DNA of 64,000 bases from Desulfolinea sp964487745 (GCA_964487745.1 CAZASG010000017.1:10418-74417); one strand, 5' to 3'; shown: positions 27,751 through 36,367, counted from the stretch's first letter. The notes: generated by a model from the letters alone, not told the origin. Translations and numbers: made by a program.

Positions 27751-28509
27751 ATGGCAGATTTTGACTATACCGACGATATGTTTACCGAGGAAGAACCTGA
27801 GAAGAAAAATATCAGCATTGATACGCTGGATATTTTCTCTATTCTTCTTTTGATCGGTGCAGCCTGTTTGGGTGCATATTTTCTGCTGGTTTTCATTAAC
27901 CCCTTTACGGCGCTAAACCCAATGCCGCCCAATACACCGATCCCGCCGGTCATTGTCCCTACGGCGACGATCACGCCGATCCAGCTCGATGAGTTGTGGA
28001 CGGCAACCCCGACTATTCAGCCGACGATCACAGAAACACCGCGACCGACCTTTACACCGATCCCGACCAATACGCCTTTGGTGCTTTTTGAACCGACGGC
28101 GACCGAAGAGCCGCCTACGGCAACCCCAACGCCGGGTATGCCCTTTGAAGCGGAGATCCAGAATATCGACAGCACGATCATCCACCCCGATACGGGCTGT
28201 AATTGGCTTGGTATAGGCGGGACTGTCGAAGATATGGACAAGAGCCCGATCCTGGGTGTTGTCATTCGCGTACAGGGCACCTTGGTGGGTAGCACAGTCG
28301 ATATGACGACGGTTTCCGGCGTAAGCCCCTCTTACGGTAAATCCGGGTTTGAGTTTGTTCTGGGTGAAGCCCCCTTACCCTCGAACGAGACATTGTATAT
28401 TCGTCTTTTCGATCAGGCTGGCTTACCCCTCTCAGATGAAATTCGTTTTAGTACTTCAGCGGAGTGTAATCAGAATCTGGTCTTGATTCGGTTCAGGAAA
28501 GTACGCTAA
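27751..28509 (+). CDS. TM protein with Thr/Pro-rich stalk, unknown function
   Basis: 252 aa. An acidic N-terminus is followed by one TM helix (about 27-50), a Thr/Pro-rich stalk from about 55 to 130 with repeated PTxTP-like units, and a C-terminal domain of about 115 aa containing two Cys (DTGCNWLG and SAECNQN) that could pair. The plan is an extracellular domain on a stalk. I do not recognise the domain. It follows the PpiC gene by 27 bp with a GGATGGAG site and is probably co-transcribed. Confidence 0.8.
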   Translation: MADFDYTDDMFTEEEPEKKNISIDTLDIFSILLLIGAACLGAYFLLVFINPFTALNPMPPNTPIPPVIVPTATITPIQLDELWTATPTIQPTITETPRPTFTPIPTNTPLVLFEPTATEEPPTATPTPGMPFEAEIQNIDSTIIHPDTGCNWLGIGGTVEDMDKSPILGVVIRVQGTLVGSTVDMTTVSGVSPSYGKSGFEFVLGEAPLPSNETLYIRLFDQAGLPLSDEIRFSTSAECNQNLVLIRFRKVR

Positions 28510-28526
28510 TTTATTCCCTTAAACTG

Positions 28527-28565
28527 AGACACCGAGTATTTTCAAAATACTCGGTGTCTTTTTTT
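28527..28565 (+). terminator. Terminator with GAGACACCGAG-type palindrome
   Basis: Arms AGACACCGAGTATTTT and AAAATACTCGGTGTCT pair around one C and are followed by a T-run. It shares its core with the palindrome at 24541-24583, with a compensated base-pair change. It separates the stalk gene from the convergent ilvE. Confidence 0.88.
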
Positions 28566-28582
28566 AAAACTATGCGGATAAT

Positions 28583-29500
28583 CTAGATTTCTACATTCCA
28601 ATCTGAATATTTTGGATTCTTGCCACGGACAATATCGAAGAAAAGTTCGCGCAATTTCGATGCCACCGGTCCCATCACACCTTCACCAACGGGGCGGTGA
28701 TCTACTTTGGTGATCGCAGTCACTTGTGCAGCAGTGCCGGTCATGAAGAGTTCATCACAGATGTAGGCTTCGGTACGGTCAATGGCACGCTCGACGACCT
28801 TCATGCCTAATTCTTTCTCTGCCACTTCCATGATCGAGCGGCGGGTGATGCCCTCAAGGATATTCTGGTTCACCGATGGCGTATAAAGTATGCCATCGCG
28901 TACCATGAAAATGTTTTCAGCGCTGCCTTCAGAAAGATGCCCGTCTTGTGTCAGCACCAATGCCTCATCGAAACCAGCGAGTACCGCATCTGTTTTGATG
29001 AATGCAGAATTCGCATAGGCGCCGCTGACCTTCCCGCGAGCGGGGATGACGTTGTCATCCAGCCGTCGCCAGGATGAGATTGTCACATGTGCGTTGGTAT
29101 CGTTTGAGACGTATTTCCCAAAAGGTAATGCCACAATGCTGAACTCAGCACCTACGTCGTGGAGTCTTACCCCGATAATCTCATCCGACAAATAAGCCAA
29201 AGGGCGGATATAGACATCTTCAGTGTAATCGCTCTTTTTGATTAACTCAATTGTATACCGGGTCAGGCTTTCGGGGGTTTCATCAAAGCTCATCAGCATC
29301 ATCTTGGCTGTGTTCAGAAAGCGACGATAATGATCATGGGGGCGGAAAAGATAAAGTTTCCCATTCTCATCATTTAAATAAGCACGTACCCCGCCAAAAA
29401 TACCCGTACCGTAATTTAATGCGTGTGTTAGAACGCCTACTTTCGCCTCGGCGTAAGGGACGATTTTCCCCTCAAAATAAGCATATTTCGGTAAACTCAT
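28583..29500 (-). CDS. ilvE: Branched-chain amino acid aminotransferase
   Basis: 305 aa, PLP fold type IV. The ATG at 29500 is chosen because GGAGG lies 5 nt upstream and the protein then starts MSLPKYAYFEGK; an ATG 21 nt upstream is less likely. HALNYGTGIFGGVRAY, the PLP lysine in ISSWRRLDDNVIPARGKVSG and LSEGSAENIF, and MTGTAAQVTAI are typical. It exchanges the amino group between glutamate and branched-chain keto acids. TATAAT on the minus strand at 29535-29540 is a likely -10 box. Confidence 0.93.
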   Translation of the reverse strand: MSLPKYAYFEGKIVPYAEAKVGVLTHALNYGTGIFGGVRAYLNDENGKLYLFRPHDHYRRFLNTAKMMLMSFDETPESLTRYTIELIKKSDYTEDVYIRPLAYLSDEIIGVRLHDVGAEFSIVALPFGKYVSNDTNAHVTISSWRRLDDNVIPARGKVSGAYANSAFIKTDAVLAGFDEALVLTQDGHLSEGSAENIFMVRDGILYTPSVNQNILEGITRRSIMEVAEKELGMKVVERAIDRTEAYICDELFMTGTAAQVTAITKVDHRPVGEGVMGPVASKLRELFFDIVRGKNPKYSDWNVEI

Positions 29501-29680
29501 TATAGCCTCCAATGCGATCAACTAATTTCGAGTGATTATATTACCACGAAGAATGGTTGAGATTATCCTTTAGCTCATTTTTATTTGGATAATTTCTCGT
29601 CTCCTTTGAGAAATTGGAGAGAGTTGTATTTTAGTTTAGAATAAGGCTGGATCCACTGCAAATAAATAAAAGGAGTAAGA

Positions 29681-30001
29681 ATGGCATTCGTTGAACTTTC
29701 TACCATCAATGAGAAAGAGATTGTCCCTGGTTTTCACGGAAAATTTGTGCACGGTGATAATGTGACGACGGTTTTCTGGCGGATCGAAGCCGGTGCCGAA
29801 TTGCCTGAACATGCACATCCGCATGAGCAGGTTTCTGTACTAACTTCCGGGAAATTTGAAATGACCTTGGATGGGGAAACACGCCAACTTGAAGAGGGGA
29901 CTGTAGCTGTGATCCCCTCGAATGTGCCACATTCAGGCGTCGCTATCACAGATTGCACCATTATGGATGTTTTCTATCCCGTTCGGGACGATTATCGCTA
30001 A
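29681..30001 (+). CDS. Small cupin-domain protein
   Basis: 106 aa single cupin. Metal-ligand pattern: HAHPHEQVSVLTSGKFEMTL in motif 1 (two His and a Glu) and IPSNVPHSG in motif 2 (His). Such small cupins are dioxygenases, isomerases or sugar-binding proteins; the role here is unknown. AAAGGAG precedes the ATG. Confidence 0.85.
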   Translation: MAFVELSTINEKEIVPGFHGKFVHGDNVTTVFWRIEAGAELPEHAHPHEQVSVLTSGKFEMTLDGETRQLEEGTVAVIPSNVPHSGVAITDCTIMDVFYPVRDDYR

Positions 30002-30111
30002 AAAAAGTTGCTCTCTACCAAGTTGCACTTTAGTACGATACGGACTTACCAGAAATACGTCGCCGAGGACAGTACCCAGAACAGGGTATGGTGGTTGGAG
30101 AAAAGAACCAG

Positions 30112-30852
30112 ATGGATATTTTAGTTTTATATCAAGGCACCTATGGCCAGCGGATCGTTGATAATGTGAAACAGCAGGCCCCGGATAACTGGCAGGTCAA
30201 GACCTTCATCTTGCCAGATGCTTTACCAGTCATTGTGGATGAGCCCGAGGAATTCCTGCCAGACGATTTCCCAGTAGCAGATTTGTTGCTATATTTGGCT
30301 GAAACCTCTCAAGCCGCTCAATTGATGCCCGGTGCTGTCCGCCTGAGTGGAGCCTGTGCGGTCGTTGCCCCGGTTGATAATAATGCCTGGATTCCAGCCG
30401 GTTTGCGGAGCCAATTGAAGAATGAACTGAGTTCATTATCCGCTGTGGTTGTTTTTTCCGAACCTTTTTGCACTCTCACCGAAGAGTTGATCTACGAACA
30501 AACCGAATTGGAACCCAGGCAAGCAGAAGTTCTGAAAAATTTCCTGGAATACTTTGGGCGACCTCGTTTAAGCCTTACGCTGAACGAGGATGAAACGATC
30601 AAGGAAGTAATTATTGAGCGTGGAGCAGCTTGTGGTTCCAGTCAATATGCTGCTGAACGACTGCGCGGGATTCCTGTCTCTGAAGCTGTCCCTCAGGGCG
30701 GATTAATCTGTCTTCATTATCCCTGCCTGGCTTCCATGAAACCCACCAGACCAAAAGATGGCGTCGAAAATTTGATGCACCTTTCGGGTATCATTTTTAA
30801 TGAGGAATTGACAAAGGCATTGCAGGCAGCGATATCAGAAAACAAATCTTAG
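30112..30852 (+). CDS. DUF166-like protein
   Basis: 246 aa from the ATG at 30112 (MDILVLYQGTYGQRIVDN); another in-frame ATG at 30088 has no better ribosome site. The start, the cysteine segment RGAACGSSQYAAERLRG and the end HYPCLASM resemble DUF166, a family found mainly in archaea and anaerobic bacteria and of unproven function (sometimes labelled thymidylate-synthase-related). Two or three conserved Cys could bind a metal or cluster. I am moderately sure of the family. Confidence 0.6.
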   Translation: MDILVLYQGTYGQRIVDNVKQQAPDNWQVKTFILPDALPVIVDEPEEFLPDDFPVADLLLYLAETSQAAQLMPGAVRLSGACAVVAPVDNNAWIPAGLRSQLKNELSSLSAVVVFSEPFCTLTEELIYEQTELEPRQAEVLKNFLEYFGRPRLSLTLNEDETIKEVIIERGAACGSSQYAAERLRGIPVSEAVPQGGLICLHYPCLASMKPTRPKDGVENLMHLSGIIFNEELTKALQAAISENKS

Positions 30853-30895
30853 CGAACACAATCGTGCTTGTATTTGAAAAAGAGAAAAAACACCC

Positions 30896-30936
30896 TTGAC
30901 GAGAAAATTGTTTTATATATAATTATTTATATATAA
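30896..30936 (+). promoter_or_regulatory. PadR-gene promoter with palindromic operator
   Basis: TTGACG (30896-30901) and TATAAT (30918-30923) are 16 bp apart. A dyad of two TTATATATAA arms with a 4-nt centre (30913-30936) covers the -10 box. PadR-family repressors bind AT-rich dyads, so autorepression is likely. Confidence 0.7.
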
Positions 30937-30947
30937 AGGATTTACTT

Positions 30948-31496
30948 ATGCTCAAATACGTTTTACTTGGTTTCCTCAACTACACCCCCATGACTGGCTA
31001 CGAACTCAAACAATTCATGGATGAGTCCACAGCCAACTTCTGGCATGCAAAACAAAGCCAAATCTACACCACGCTCAAAAAACTGGAAGAAAATGGGATG
31101 GTCGAATCACATATCGAAGCCCAGGAGGGACGCCCCGACCGCCGCGTTTACGAACTCACCGAAACGGGACGAAACGACCTTAACCTTTGGCTTGCTCAGC
31201 CCGAAACAACATTGCAGCAGCGAAAAGAAAGCTTGCTCGTTAAACTCTTCTTTTCAGCGAATACCGATAAAGAAAAAATGCTCACTCAATTACGTCTGCT
31301 GCGTGATCTACACCAACGAAAAATGGAACATTACGAAATAGCGACAGATCAATTCATCCGCCAAATCGCGACGGGTATGCCCCAATTTGAAAAAGATGCC
31401 GAGCTTTGGGATGCCACCCGCCGCTTCGGCGTACTCTTCGAAGAGATGTTCGTCCGCTGGCTCGATGAGACCATTGAAAAAATCGAGAAGTGGTAG
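30948..31496 (+). CDS. PadR-family transcriptional regulator
   Basis: 182 aa. Winged-helix domain at 1-85 (LLGFLNYTPMTGYELKQFMDE, then QIYTTLKKLEENGMVESH and GRPDRRVYELTETG) plus the Vir C-terminal helical domain for dimerisation. PadR proteins usually repress detoxification or efflux genes and lose DNA contact on binding a small molecule. The next gene encodes a large flavoprotein and has a similar AT-rich dyad upstream, so it is the likely target. Confidence 0.9.
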   Translation: MLKYVLLGFLNYTPMTGYELKQFMDESTANFWHAKQSQIYTTLKKLEENGMVESHIEAQEGRPDRRVYELTETGRNDLNLWLAQPETTLQQRKESLLVKLFFSANTDKEKMLTQLRLLRDLHQRKMEHYEIATDQFIRQIATGMPQFEKDAELWDATRRFGVLFEEMFVRWLDETIEKIEKW

Positions 31497-31511
31497 GGGG
31501 TTTCTCTTTTT

Positions 31512-31540
31512 TTGCTCGCTAATATAAAAATTTATATATC
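31512..31540 (+). promoter_or_regulatory. Promoter and possible PadR operator of the flavoprotein gene
   Basis: TTGCTC (31512-31517) and TATATC (31535-31540) are 17 bp apart. Between them lies the dyad ATATAAA-AA-TTTATAT (31522-31537), similar in base make-up to the operator upstream of the PadR gene. Confidence 0.4.
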
Positions 31541-31569
31541 ATTTGTTGATTATCGAGGAGAAATAAAAT

Positions 31570-33681
31570 ATGTCTACAGAAAAATTTGATGTTGTTGTCA
31601 TTGGAGCCGGTTTAGGTGGATTATCTGCGGCTGGCTATCTCGCCAAAGCGGGGAAGAAAGTGCTCGTTCTTGAGCACCATGCTGTGCCCGGCGGATATGC
31701 TCATGAGTTTCGACGTGGGAAGTATCGTTTTGAAGTCGCTCTCCATGCCATTGATGGCGCTGGCCCCGGTGGATGGGCGTACCCCGTGTTGAAGGATTTG
31801 GAAGTGACCGACAAAGTCCACTTTCACCGCATGGACCCCTTCTACACGGTCCAATATCCCGAACATGAGATTATTTCTCACGCCGACCCTGTTGAATACG
31901 AAGCTGAATTAATCCGAAATTTCCCACATGAAAAGGATGGCATTCGCGCGATGATCGCCGAGATGATCGAGATCTATTGGCAGGTTCGTCGCTTTGGCGA
32001 AGACGCCAAGCTCGGCACTCGCCCGCCTGTGGAAGAGCTTCCCATCAAATATGGCAAGATGCTCTCGGTGATGGATTCGAGTTGGGCAGATTTCATGGCG
32101 AAATTCATCAGTGATGAAAAACTCAAGACTGTCTTTTCGACTTTGTGGGGCTACTACGGTTTGCCGCCTAAAGAATTGAATGCGGCGACCTTTATCTTCC
32201 CGTGGGTGAGTTATCATCTTTTTGGGGCGTACTATCCCGCAGGGGGCAGCATGGCGATGAGCCGCGCGATTGAAGCCTTTATCAATCAACACGGTGGTGA
32301 AATTCGCTATAAGCAAACGGTCAACAAGATCGAAGTGAGAGATGGCAAAGCCGTCGCTGTGGAAACGGAAAAAGGTTTGAGAGTGGAAACTGATGTCGTG
32401 GTGAGCAATGCCAACGCACCGGATACGTTGCTCAAATTTGTGGGTCGGGAAAATCTTCCTGCGCAGTATCAAGCCCAAATTGAGGCCGCTCCGCCCGCCA
32501 TATCCAATTTGGTGGTTTATCTCGGTCTTGATCGCGATCTCAAAGCCGAAGGCTGGGATCATCATGAGATCTTTGTCAGCGATGGTTATGATATTGATGC
32601 CGATTATCAGGCCGCGCTGGCTGGTGAGTTCGAGAAATCCGGCATATCGATCACCTATTACGACCACGCTGACCCCGGTTGCTCGCCTGAAGGCGGATCG
32701 GTTTTGGGCATCTTCTCGCTGGCGCATTGGGATTCTTTCAACCAGTGGGGCACGGGTGGTGACCTTGAAAGCTATGGTAAAAATCCGCAATATCTTGAGT
32801 TGAAGGAAGCCGCTGCCGCAGAATTGATCGAACGCGCTGAGAAATTGATTCCCGGTTTGAGCGGGATGATTAAATATAAGGAAGTTGGCACGCCGATCAC
32901 GAACTGGCGCTACAGCCGCAATGTGGGCGGGAGTATTTATGGCACTGAGCAGTCTGTCGAGAATATGTATTTCAACCGTCTAAGTGCCAAAACGCCCGTT
33001 GAAAATCTCTTTTTGGCCGGAGCCTGGACTTTTGCCGGTGGCATGAGTGCGGCGCTGATGTCCGGGCGTGAGACGGCATCGATGGTGCGTGGATATTTGG
33101 ATGACGAAGAAGTGGTCTTGATGACCGGCATCAAAATGCCGGAAGGCATGCTGGAAGAAAGTGGAGTAGCTGAAGTGAACAGAAATCATGAGGAAAAGAA
33201 TGCTCAGGGACAGTTGCCTGCAACAACTCTCAAGGCTGCTGGTTCCGGGCGCGAGATCGCGCTGAATGCCATCGGCAAACCCGCCATGCTACTCTTCCAT
33301 ACGCAGGAGACAGCAGAGCAGGCAGCGAAGGTGAATACCACCATCCGTGCTGTAGAGAAGTTTGCAAAAGCCGAAAATCTTTTCATTGCGAACGTGGTTG
33401 ACCTGCACGGCATCCCCAAGCTCTTTCGAAATTTTGCCGAACGAGCGATGAAAAGCTCCTACGAAGAGGCTGTAGCAGGATTGCCCAAAAATCTTGCCCC
33501 TGAAGATTACGTCATTATTCTGCCTGACTGGGATGGCAGCGTCACCAAAGCCGCCGGGCTGGAAAATGTCAACGAGCAGATTGGTATGGTTTTTCTTGAT
33601 GCAGCCGGCGATCTTCAAGGCGTCTTCCGTGGGGATGCGGCTGTTGGGAGGGCATTAGAATTGCTCGAAAAGATGAATTAA
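31570..33681 (+). CDS. CrtI/RetSat-like flavoprotein fused to a thioredoxin-like domain
   Basis: 703 aa. Residues 1-525 form a phytoene-desaturase-type FAD enzyme: the Rossmann motif VVVIGAGLGGLSAAGYLA at 8-25, LEHHAVPGGYAHEF and the C-terminal FAD segment LFLAGAWTFAGGMSAALMSG. Residues 540-703 are an added domain (AIGKPAMLLFHTQETAEQAAK, NVVDLHGIPKLFR, IILPDWDGSVTKA, GMVFLDAAGDLQGVFRG) shaped like a thioredoxin/peroxiredoxin fold without a CxxC. No carotenoid genes are nearby, so a desaturase, saturase or isomerase on an unknown lipid is possible. Paired with the PadR regulator upstream. Confidence 0.82.
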   Translation: MSTEKFDVVVIGAGLGGLSAAGYLAKAGKKVLVLEHHAVPGGYAHEFRRGKYRFEVALHAIDGAGPGGWAYPVLKDLEVTDKVHFHRMDPFYTVQYPEHEIISHADPVEYEAELIRNFPHEKDGIRAMIAEMIEIYWQVRRFGEDAKLGTRPPVEELPIKYGKMLSVMDSSWADFMAKFISDEKLKTVFSTLWGYYGLPPKELNAATFIFPWVSYHLFGAYYPAGGSMAMSRAIEAFINQHGGEIRYKQTVNKIEVRDGKAVAVETEKGLRVETDVVVSNANAPDTLLKFVGRENLPAQYQAQIEAAPPAISNLVVYLGLDRDLKAEGWDHHEIFVSDGYDIDADYQAALAGEFEKSGISITYYDHADPGCSPEGGSVLGIFSLAHWDSFNQWGTGGDLESYGKNPQYLELKEAAAAELIERAEKLIPGLSGMIKYKEVGTPITNWRYSRNVGGSIYGTEQSVENMYFNRLSAKTPVENLFLAGAWTFAGGMSAALMSGRETASMVRGYLDDEEVVLMTGIKMPEGMLEESGVAEVNRNHEEKNAQGQLPATTLKAAGSGREIALNAIGKPAMLLFHTQETAEQAAKVNTTIRAVEKFAKAENLFIANVVDLHGIPKLFRNFAERAMKSSYEEAVAGLPKNLAPEDYVIILPDWDGSVTKAAGLENVNEQIGMVFLDAAGDLQGVFRGDAAVGRALELLEKMN

Positions 33682-33687
33682 ACTAAA

Positions 33688-33717
33688 GATCTGATGGGTT
33701 TGCAAACCCGTCAGGTC
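33688..33717 (+). terminator. Hairpin after the flavoprotein gene
   Basis: GATCTGATGGGTTTG pairs with CAAACCCGTCAGGTC with two G-T pairs and no loop to speak of, followed by TTT. Likely terminator. Confidence 0.7.
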
Positions 33718-33752
33718 TTTATGGAAGTAATTATGATTATTACTATTGTGTC

Positions 33753-33809
33753 TTGACAAGTTCAATAACAGAAGGTATAAATAACTGACTGGTTAGTTAT
33801 TTATACCTT
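33753..33809 (+). promoter_or_regulatory. TetR-operon promoter and operator
   Basis: TTGACA (33753-33758) and TATAAA (33776-33781) are 17 bp apart. A perfect inverted repeat with 15-nt arms (33772-33786 and 33795-33809) and centre GACTGGTT covers the -10 box and the start point. The inner ACTGACTGGTTAGT is typical of TetR-family operators, and a TetR gene is third in the operon. Confidence 0.85.
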
Positions 33810-33822
33810 GAAGGAGATAGTA

Positions 33823-34377
33823 ATGAAAACTTTAAAGCTTCCATCAGCAGTACACGAGGTATTTGGAGAAGAATCTACGCTTATTGAAATGTTGTTGGTT
33901 TTATTTTTTAGTGTCGGAGCAACTTGGATATTATTCGCGAGCACCCTAGTTGAATGGGAAGCATTGGCAACATGGAAATTTATCGTTATCCTTATCTTGG
34001 CTTTCGATATTTTTGCAGGATTTGTTGCAAATCTTACATTTTCCACAAATGCCTTTTATCAGAAATCGAATAAGGCACGCTTGGGTTTTATCGCCATTCA
34101 TATTCAACCACTAGCCTTTGCTTTCTTGGCTGATAGCTCTTTCTCGGTTGGTGTTGGTATCTGGATTTATACAATCCTGGGTGCACTTGTTGTAAATCAA
34201 CTTAGGGGCTATCCTGCACAGCGAGTGGTCGCGGGCGTTTTGGTTGGTCTGGGCTTGCTTGCTTTGATCTTGTTCTCAAATGGGATCGCGGTCTGGTTGC
34301 AGATAGTGCTAATCTTCTATCATTTGAAGGTGACTTACTGTTTCGCCGTTGATCATTATGCGTCGAGGACCATATGA
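33823..34377 (+). CDS. Polytopic membrane protein in a TetR operon
   Basis: 184 aa from the ATG at 33823, with AAGGAG at a good distance; an upstream ATG lies in the operator arm. About five or six TM helices. No family recognised. It is the first gene after the operator and overlaps the next gene by 4 nt (ATGA). The TetR control suggests an inducible function such as export of or protection from a small compound, by inference only. Confidence 0.82.
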   Translation: MKTLKLPSAVHEVFGEESTLIEMLLVLFFSVGATWILFASTLVEWEALATWKFIVILILAFDIFAGFVANLTFSTNAFYQKSNKARLGFIAIHIQPLAFAFLADSSFSVGVGIWIYTILGALVVNQLRGYPAQRVVAGVLVGLGLLALILFSNGIAVWLQIVLIFYHLKVTYCFAVDHYASRTI

Positions 34378-35000
34378 GCCACGCCCAAGGTGGTCTACAG
34401 ATCTTGCCCTTATCTTTGGATAAGGAGCTTAGCGTTCAGGCGATAGATATCCTCGCGCGAGCTTTTCAGCATGATCCCTTAATCCAAAATCTCTTTCCAG
34501 AAGATACAGAACTTCGCAGCCGTGTATTTTTTCAATATCTTTTGAGAAAAAGTGATTTGCTTAACGAAAAATTCTTAGGCATTTATAATAATGGAAAATT
34601 GCAAGGCGTGGCAAGTATTGAAACGCCATTAGTAAAAAACAGTATTGGAAAAACTTTATCTTTCATTGTTGAATCTCTGAAATTGGCCTTGAAAATTCCA
34701 TTTCGAAGGTTCATTTTTCTAAATAATTACATGAAAGCAACGCTTTCCGTGCGCCCGAAAGACCCTCATCACTATTTGGTCTTTATCGGAATTGATCCCT
34801 CAGTTCAGGGAGAAGGATTAGGACGCGCTTTTCTGGAAGCCATTCATGAATCTGTAGAAAATGATACGAGCTCAATCGGGATTGGGTTGGATACAGAAAA
34901 CCCTGAGAATGTCCCGCTTTATGAATATTTTGGCTATAAACTGACAGAAAAAGAATTGCTTGATCCAATCACAGTCTTCTGTCTATTCAGGAGCAAATAG
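34374..35000 (+). CDS. GNAT acetyltransferase
   Basis: 208 aa. The CoA loop is IDPSVQGEGLGRAFLEAI (Q/R-x-x-G-x-G/A pattern) at about 142-159, and the end IGLDTENPENVPLYEYFGYKLTEKE is typical. Such proteins often modify drugs or amines. It lies in a TetR operon with a membrane protein, so a resistance role is possible but unproven. Confidence 0.85.
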   Translation: MSHAQGGLQILPLSLDKELSVQAIDILARAFQHDPLIQNLFPEDTELRSRVFFQYLLRKSDLLNEKFLGIYNNGKLQGVASIETPLVKNSIGKTLSFIVESLKLALKIPFRRFIFLNNYMKATLSVRPKDPHHYLVFIGIDPSVQGEGLGRAFLEAIHESVENDTSSIGIGLDTENPENVPLYEYFGYKLTEKELLDPITVFCLFRSK

Positions 35001-35017
35001 AAATTAGAGGCTATTCA

Positions 35018-35617
35018 ATGTCCCCAAAACCAGATGTCAGTGCTGAACGAATTCCCCAAATATTAAATGCTGCCCTGAGTGTCTTTGCGGCGAAGGGGTT
35101 AAATCAGGCCACTATGTCAGATGTGGCGGATGCAGCCGAACTAAGTAAGGCGACCGTCTATCTTTATTTCAAGAATAAAGACGATCTGATTTATTCGGCA
35201 TTGGTGACTTCATTGGAGCAGGGATTTGGCAATTTAGAAATGATCTTGGATTCCGATGGTGAAGTTAAAAGCCAAATACTTGATTGGGTAGAAAAAATCT
35301 CCTCTCAAATGGCTGATTCGACCACCTATTTGAGTATCGGTTTTGAGTTTTATGCTTTGGCAAATAAACGGCCTGAAATTCAGGAACGTTTGCAAAAATA
35401 TTTCAAAGAATTTCGGCAGTTACTGGGTGATGTCATTCAAAAAGGGATAACTCAGGGTGAGTTCCAGCCAGTTGAAGCAGATTCGATTGCGGTTGCGATA
35501 ATCGCATTATTTGAAGGGTTTAATGTACTTTGGTTTACTGGGCCAAACGACATTAGTTGGCTATCGCTTCGCGTAAATACGATAAACTTTTTGCTAGATG
35601 GCATTTCATCAAACTAA
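35018..35617 (+). CDS. TetR-family transcriptional repressor
   Basis: 199 aa. The N-terminal helix-turn-helix (RIPQILNAALSVFAAKGLNQATMSDVADAAELSKATVYLYFKNKDDL region) is standard; the C-terminal domain is the ligand and dimer part. It probably binds the inverted repeat at 33772-33809 upstream of its own operon. AGAGG precedes the ATG. Confidence 0.92.
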   Translation: MSPKPDVSAERIPQILNAALSVFAAKGLNQATMSDVADAAELSKATVYLYFKNKDDLIYSALVTSLEQGFGNLEMILDSDGEVKSQILDWVEKISSQMADSTTYLSIGFEFYALANKRPEIQERLQKYFKEFRQLLGDVIQKGITQGEFQPVEADSIAVAIIALFEGFNVLWFTGPNDISWLSLRVNTINFLLDGISSN

Positions 35618-35632
35618 CTTTGTCCACGAAGC

Positions 35633-35695
35633 TTATTCTTTCAAAAAAGTAGCGATCCACTTTGCGAAAAGCTGATTATCAGGGTCGCCTTCCGA
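35633..35695 (-). pseudogene. 3' remnant of an unidentified gene
   Basis: On the minus strand, about 20 codons run into a TAA: SEGDPDNQLFAKWIATFLKE then stop. The pattern looks like the C-terminus of a hydrolase-like protein, but nothing continues upstream because the adjoining DNA is an lnt remnant in the other direction. This is probably a gene end left after a deletion or rearrangement. Confidence 0.35.
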
Positions 35696-35939
35696 TAGCG
35701 TTTTCCGTGCCGCCGAAAATCGCGTTGCATTTGCGACAGGTACGACGAGCGGCATCTCGATGGTGATCGATCCTTACGGGCGCATCACGGCAGAAGGTGA
35801 GATCAACGAACGTGGCGTGATCGTTGGTGAGACTTTCACCGCTGAAGGAAAAACTCTATACACGCGCTTTGGCGATTGGTTTGGCTGGTCGATGGTGATA
35901 GTGCTGGCAGGATTGATCTTGCGAGGAAAGAATAGCTGA
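35676..35939 (+). pseudogene. 3' remnant of apolipoprotein N-acyltransferase (lnt)
   Basis: About 88 codons without a start: FRAAENRVAFATGTTSGISM, then VIDPYGRITAEGEINERGVI, then TRFGDWFGW and a hydrophobic end before TGA at 35937. This matches the end of Lnt, where the nitrilase domain runs into the last TM helix. The main body and the start are absent, and an in-frame stop at 35673 closes the frame upstream. The 370 bp gap between the TetR gene and the next gene holds only this and the remnant beside it. Confidence 0.72.
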
Positions 35940-35988
35940 AAGTATATGCTTGTGTTATCCTTTGCTCATTCTGATTAAAGGAGCAGAC

Positions 35989-36354
35989 ATGGAGCCATTA
36001 GCAAGTATTATTATCACTTTGGCGTTGGTTTTCTACTCCATCGGTGTGTGGAGTGAGCGCATCGCAGGCGAGCTGAAGAAATGGCATTTAGCTTTCTTTG
36101 TTCTTGGCTTGATCGCAGATACCTGGGGCACTGGTTTGATGATCGAATTCTCAGGTCGGTTAACATTTGATATTCACGGCGTCACAGGCCTTATTGCCAT
36201 TATTCTCATGTTCATCCATGCTTTGTGGGCATTTCTTGTGTTACAAAAGAACGATGAAAAAGCGATCAAGAATTTCCATAAATTCAGTGTGCTGGTCTGG
36301 TTTATTTGGTTGATCCCCTATTTCAGTCCAATGTTTTTTGCGATGGGGGGATAG
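35989..36354 (+). CDS. Small four-TM protein, HsmA/TIGR03987-like
   Basis: 121 aa from the ATG at 35989, which has AAAGGAG at 8 nt. Four TM helices; conserved-looking features include LGLIADTWGT, FDIHGVTGLIAIILMFIHALWA and FHKFSVLVWFIWLIPYFSPM with buried His residues. It resembles the HsmA/TIGR03987 family; role unknown, perhaps haem- or quinone-related because of the histidines in the helices. Confidence 0.7.
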   Translation: MEPLASIIITLALVFYSIGVWSERIAGELKKWHLAFFVLGLIADTWGTGLMIEFSGRLTFDIHGVTGLIAIILMFIHALWAFLVLQKNDEKAIKNFHKFSVLVWFIWLIPYFSPMFFAMGG

Positions 36355-36367
36355 TAATAAGCACGGA

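Noticed and set aside
23408..28565. Recurrent palindromes as a CRISPR array
   Set aside because: They are single sites kilobases apart, differ in sequence and have no regular spacers; no cas gene is present.
31909..32790. 293-codon minus-strand frame inside the flavoprotein gene
   Set aside because: Fully covered by the CrtI-like coding region; the product is Arg/His/Ile-rich without motifs.
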